Below are positions 61,486 to 64,000 of a stretch of 64,000 nt of DNA, piece after piece (positions within the stretch are counted from its first letter, which is position 1; each line of letters opens with the position of its first letter). This stretch comes from Flavobacteriaceae bacterium UBA1903 (lineage in GTDB: Bacteria > Bacteroidota > Bacteroidia > Flavobacteriales > Flavobacteriaceae): assembly GCA_002337605.1 (NCBI GenBank), contig DDGL01000003.1:1063-65062 (forward strand), in the 5' to 3' direction. The position numbers and the translations under genes were made by a program. The notes under the pieces are model-generated. The model was not told the origin of the DNA. It made no database searches and worked only from the letters and a program-made list of their open reading frames with translations.

Positions 61486-61516
61486 TTGACATAAATTCTA
61501 CTACTAGCTATTTTTG
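61486..61516 (+). promoter_or_regulatory. Promoter of the methionine gamma-lyase-like gene
   Basis: TTG at 61486-61488 and TATTTTTG at 61509-61516, with a 20-base spacer, match the Bacteroidota TTG-N19-21-TAnnTTTG promoter. The start codon at 61535 would lie about 12-14 bases from the expected start of transcription, so the leader would be extremely short. Confidence 0.6.
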
Positions 61517-61534
61517 ACTAAAATTAAAACTATT

Positions 61535-62743
61535 ATGAGCAAGCACGAATTTAAACCAGCAAACAGCATACAAGATCTTCAGTATTTTGGTGAATTTGGA
61601 GGTGTAAACCCTTCCATTTCCGACTCTTCAACCTATACCTTTCTTTCAGCAAAAACAATGTTTGATACTTTTGAAGGGAATGCAGACGGGTGTTATTTGT
61701 ATTCAAGACACTCCACGCCTTCAAACTTATATTTAGGGGAAGCACTTGCTGCCATGGAAGGTACCGAAACTGCCAATGTAGCTGCCAGTGGGATGGGTGC
61801 TATTACGCCAACGCTGCTTCAGTTTTGCCAGGCAGGAGATCATATTGTTTCCAGCCGGACCATTTACGGCGGGACCTATGCGTTCTTAAAGAATTTTGCA
61901 CCAAGAATGGATATTCAAACAAGCTTTGTGGACATTACAAAACTGGAAGCTGTTGAAGCAGCAATTACTCCAGAGACAAAAGTTATTTTTTGTGAATGTG
62001 TTTCCAATCCGTTATTGGAAATAGCAGATATTCAGGGCTTATCAGAAATTGCTAAAAGACATAATGTACAGTTACTGGTAGACAATACATTTTCACCATT
62101 AAGTATTTCTCCGGCAACATTAGGGGCCGATGTGGTAATGCATAGCTTAACAAAATTTATCAATGGGGCAAGTGACACTATGGGCGGTGTCGTTTGTGGA
62201 TCTCAAGAATTAATAGATACCCTTCGAAATGTAAACGATGGAGCGTGTATGTTGTTAGGAGCATCTATGGATAGTTTACGAGCAGCTTCAATTTTGAAAA
62301 ATTTGCGAACCTTGCATATACGTATGCAACAACACAGTAAAAATGCACAATTTTTAGCCGAAAAATTTGAAGCAGATGGCTTAAGAACGGTCTATCCAGG
62401 ACTAAAAAGTCATCCTGGCCACAAATTGATGAAACAACAAATGAATCCGCAATATGGCTTTGGTGGGATGCTTACCATAGATGTTGGCTCCCTAGACAAA
62501 GCAAATGAATTGATGGAGTTGATGCAAGAACGAAATCTTGGGTATCTTGCTGTTAGTTTAGGGTTTTATAAAACACTCTTTAGTGCTCCGGGAAGCTCAA
62601 CTTCTTCAGAAATTCCTGAAGAAGAGCAAGCCGAAATGGGACTTACAGATGGATTGATACGTTTCTCCATTGGTTTGGATGCCGATATTGAGCGTACATA
62701 TGCAATGATGCGAGAATGTATGAAAGAAATAGGAGTCTTATAA
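61535..62743 (+). CDS. Methionine gamma-lyase-like PLP enzyme
   Basis: A 402-residue trans-sulfuration-type enzyme. The start chosen is the ATG at 61535 (MSKHEFKPANSIQDL); the frame also opens at a TTG at 61514, inside the promoter's -7 element. Features are YSRHSTPSNLYLGEALAAMEG, SGMGAITPTLLQ, the Tyr of IYGG, the PLP-binding Lys207 (HSLTKFINGASD) and the C-terminal RFSIGLD. The family includes methionine gamma-lyase, cystathionine gamma-synthase and O-acetylhomoserine sulfhydrylase; the divergent Lrp regulator favours an amino-acid-degrading lyase. Exact substrate uncertain. Confidence 0.85.
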   Translation: MSKHEFKPANSIQDLQYFGEFGGVNPSISDSSTYTFLSAKTMFDTFEGNADGCYLYSRHSTPSNLYLGEALAAMEGTETANVAASGMGAITPTLLQFCQAGDHIVSSRTIYGGTYAFLKNFAPRMDIQTSFVDITKLEAVEAAITPETKVIFCECVSNPLLEIADIQGLSEIAKRHNVQLLVDNTFSPLSISPATLGADVVMHSLTKFINGASDTMGGVVCGSQELIDTLRNVNDGACMLLGASMDSLRAASILKNLRTLHIRMQQHSKNAQFLAEKFEADGLRTVYPGLKSHPGHKLMKQQMNPQYGFGGMLTIDVGSLDKANELMELMQERNLGYLAVSLGFYKTLFSAPGSSTSSEIPEEEQAEMGLTDGLIRFSIGLDADIERTYAMMRECMKEIGVL

Positions 62744-62750
62744 TGTATGT

Positions 62751-62799
62751 ACCAAATAAGAAAGCCTCCGGATACTGTCCAGAGGCTTTCTTGTTTGGT
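62751..62799. terminator. Strong bidirectional terminator
   Basis: AAGAAAGCCTC (62758-62768) with GAGGCTTTCTT (62782-62792) forms a perfect 11-bp stem, extended at the ends by ACCAAA (62751-62756) with TTTGGT (62794-62799). It separates two convergent genes. Confidence 0.85.
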
Positions 62800-62810
62800 T
62801 ACGCTTTTTT

Positions 62811-64000
62811 CTAATCTGCTTTTATAAGCTCAATATTTAAATGAGTACCATCTGCAAGGGTCTGTACATTTGATCCATTAGAGGCATCTGTAAAAATATA
62901 AAGCTGGTCATACGCATTTAAATGCACCATTTTGGTAAGCGTTGCTGTAGCTTTATCTCCATTCCCTACAAAGACATATGAGGCAGAACCAGGAACAAAA
63001 CTAGAGTTCCATGCTTTTGCAAGTTGAAACTTTACATTCACATCACTACCATTTGTTTTTTTCACAGATACTGAATATGCTACACGATAAACACCCGCTA
63101 CTGTGATTTGTATGTTATTACTATTCACATTAATATTCTCTGAAACGGTAGTTGCGCCAAAGCTAATGGGCTGCCAGGCACTTAAGGTCTGACTGCTAGT
63201 TGCATATATATCTGCATAAGCAGCATCACTAAGTTGAGGATATGATGTCCAGGTAGCATTTCCGCTTGCGTCTGATGTTAATATTTTACCGGTCCCTTCG
63301 GTCCCGTCAGCTATTTTAAGAGAACCGTTTTGAAGCTTTAATGTACCATCTACCTTTATGTTTCCTTTTACTTCAAGTTTTTCAGTAGGATTGCTTGTTC
63401 CAATACCTACTTTGGTAGCATTCCAGTCTGAGGTAGTTAAGTTATTCCCTAAAATTAAAGTATTAGGGTTGTTAGCTACGGACCCATTTCCAACCGCAAC
63501 TGCATTTTGAGCACTCGCAGTTGAATTATATCCTATAGCTGAACTATTCTCGCCAGTAGCCTCACTGTTTGTTCCTACAGCAAGCGTATTATTACTTGTG
63601 GTAGCGTTAGAGTTTACACCAATTGCGGTAGCTTGAAAACTAGACGCCGTAGATGATTTCCCAAGTGCCAGAGTACTATTACTGTTTATCGCTCTTGCGT
63701 TATAGCCCAAAGCAGCAGATTGAAAACCAGACGCAACTGAAGATGCGCCTACAGCTGTAGCCTGATTACTATTTGAAGCATTAGCATCTGTACCAATAGC
63801 AACAGAGTTTTCAGCATTTGCAACTGCACCATCTCCTATTGCCAACCCCCCATTTGGATGAAATAGCCCAAATTGAGTGTTGTTTACTTTCAGTTTTAGA
63901 GAAGCATAATTGGTAGTTCCTAAAAATTGTGTGTTATCTACTGAGTTACCACTTAATGACCATTTATCACCCCCAGTTCCTGTTCCAGTGGAGCCATTAG
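62811..64000 (-). CDS. YadA-head-like repeat protein, cut by the window edge
   Basis: The frame is open to the right edge, so the N terminus is missing; a TTG at 63845 that could pass for a start lies inside the repeat region and at least 51 further codons precede it. The N-terminal half seen is a run of YadA/Hep-Hag-type 14-residue repeats (SVAIGTDANASNSNQA, TAVGASSVASGF, SAALGYNARAINSN, TALGKS). Then VGIGTSNPTEKLEVKGNI and a beta-sandwich C-terminal domain follow. This is the trimeric head-and-stalk architecture of adhesins or fibres, although the usual trimeric autotransporter anchor is absent from the end. Confidence 0.8.
   Translation of the reverse strand, partial: NGSTGTGTGGDKWSLSGNSVDNTQFLGTTNYASLKLKVNNTQFGLFHPNGGLAIGDGAVANAENSVAIGTDANASNSNQATAVGASSVASGFQSAALGYNARAINSNSTLALGKSSTASSFQATAIGVNSNATTSNNTLAVGTNSEATGENSSAIGYNSTASAQNAVAVGNGSVANNPNTLILGNNLTTSDWNATKVGIGTSNPTEKLEVKGNIKVDGTLKLQNGSLKIADGTEGTGKILTSDASGNATWTSYPQLSDAAYADIYATSSQTLSAWQPISFGATTVSENINVNSNNIQITVAGVYRVAYSVSVKKTNGSDVNVKFQLAKAWNSSFVPGSASYVFVGNGDKATATLTKMVHLNAYDQLYIFTDASNGSNVQTLADGTHLNIELIKAD

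Noticed and set aside
1..64000. tRNA, rRNA, riboswitch or prophage genes
   Set aside because: Looked for but none recognised; the gaps hold repeats, hairpins and promoter-like signals only.

Overview
The window is a stretch of chromosome from a member of the Bacteroidota, most likely a marine-type Flavobacteriaceae. Several signs support this: low G+C; menaquinone synthesis (menB); two secreted enzymes ending in type IX secretion (T9SS) sorting domains; an STN/carboxypeptidase-like TonB receptor with tandem DUF4249 lipoproteins; lipoboxes of the SSC/SC type; weak or absent Shine-Dalgarno sequences; and promoters of the TTG-N18-21-TAnnTTTG type. No rRNA, tRNA, CRISPR array, prophage or transposase gene was recognised. 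The genus is not determined.

Layout. 1-3,440: small secreted proteins. The first (an alpha/beta hydrolase) and the second (a GH25-like protein) are separated by a strongly folded attC-like element. 3,571-6,300: an NAD(P)-binding protein, a fatty-acid desaturase with a Crp-like regulator, and a large structured intergenic element. 6,302-10,119: an operon of a DUF1704 'QEGLA' metallopeptidase-like protein, a GshB-like ATP-grasp enzyme and an aspartoacylase-like zinc hydrolase. 10,249-14,608: a sterol-desaturase-type hydroxylase, menB, a C1 peptidase, a small secreted protein and an RluA-type pseudouridine synthase. 14,649-17,120: signalling locus A (small soluble protein, multi-TM protein, histidine kinase, LuxR-type regulator). 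18,091-22,748: a tight operon of DUF2891 lipoprotein, an atypical Nramp transporter and 5-oxoprolinase pxpA-pxpB-pxpC. 22,836-24,140: a 104-bp tandem hairpin array interrupted by a GIY-YIG nuclease gene.

24,258-34,199: an M16 peptidase and a TonB-receptor/DUF4249/DUF4249/secreted-protein operon. 34,479-37,590: a di-haem peroxidase with a T9SS tail, and a ComM/YifB ATPase. 37,806-40,996: signalling locus B, a paralogue of locus A in the same gene order with a second membrane protein. 41,136-48,238: a T9SS subtilase, then glycolysis (pgi, a BadF-type sugar kinase, gapA, pfkA). 48,689-55,256: a five-gene run (SatD-like cyclase-fold protein, DUF3307 membrane protein, tilS, dsbD, CocE-like hydrolase), preceded by three phased palindromic operator-like sites. 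55,383-64,000: pabB, a head-fibre-like secreted protein, lpdA, a small secreted protein, a CPBP-type membrane protein and an Lrp regulator divergent from a methionine gamma-lyase-like enzyme. The window ends in a YadA-head-like protein cut by its right edge.

The best candidates for undescribed biology are: (1) the paired signalling loci A and B with their unrecognised small protein and multi-TM protein; (2) the SatD-like/DUF3307 pair with three operators spaced exactly 29 bp apart; (3) the 104-bp hairpin array around a GIY-YIG nuclease; (4) the attC-like cassette boundary at the left edge; (5) the Nramp relative that lacks its metal ligands inside a 5-oxoprolinase operon; and (6) the DUF1704/ATP-grasp/aspartoacylase operon.
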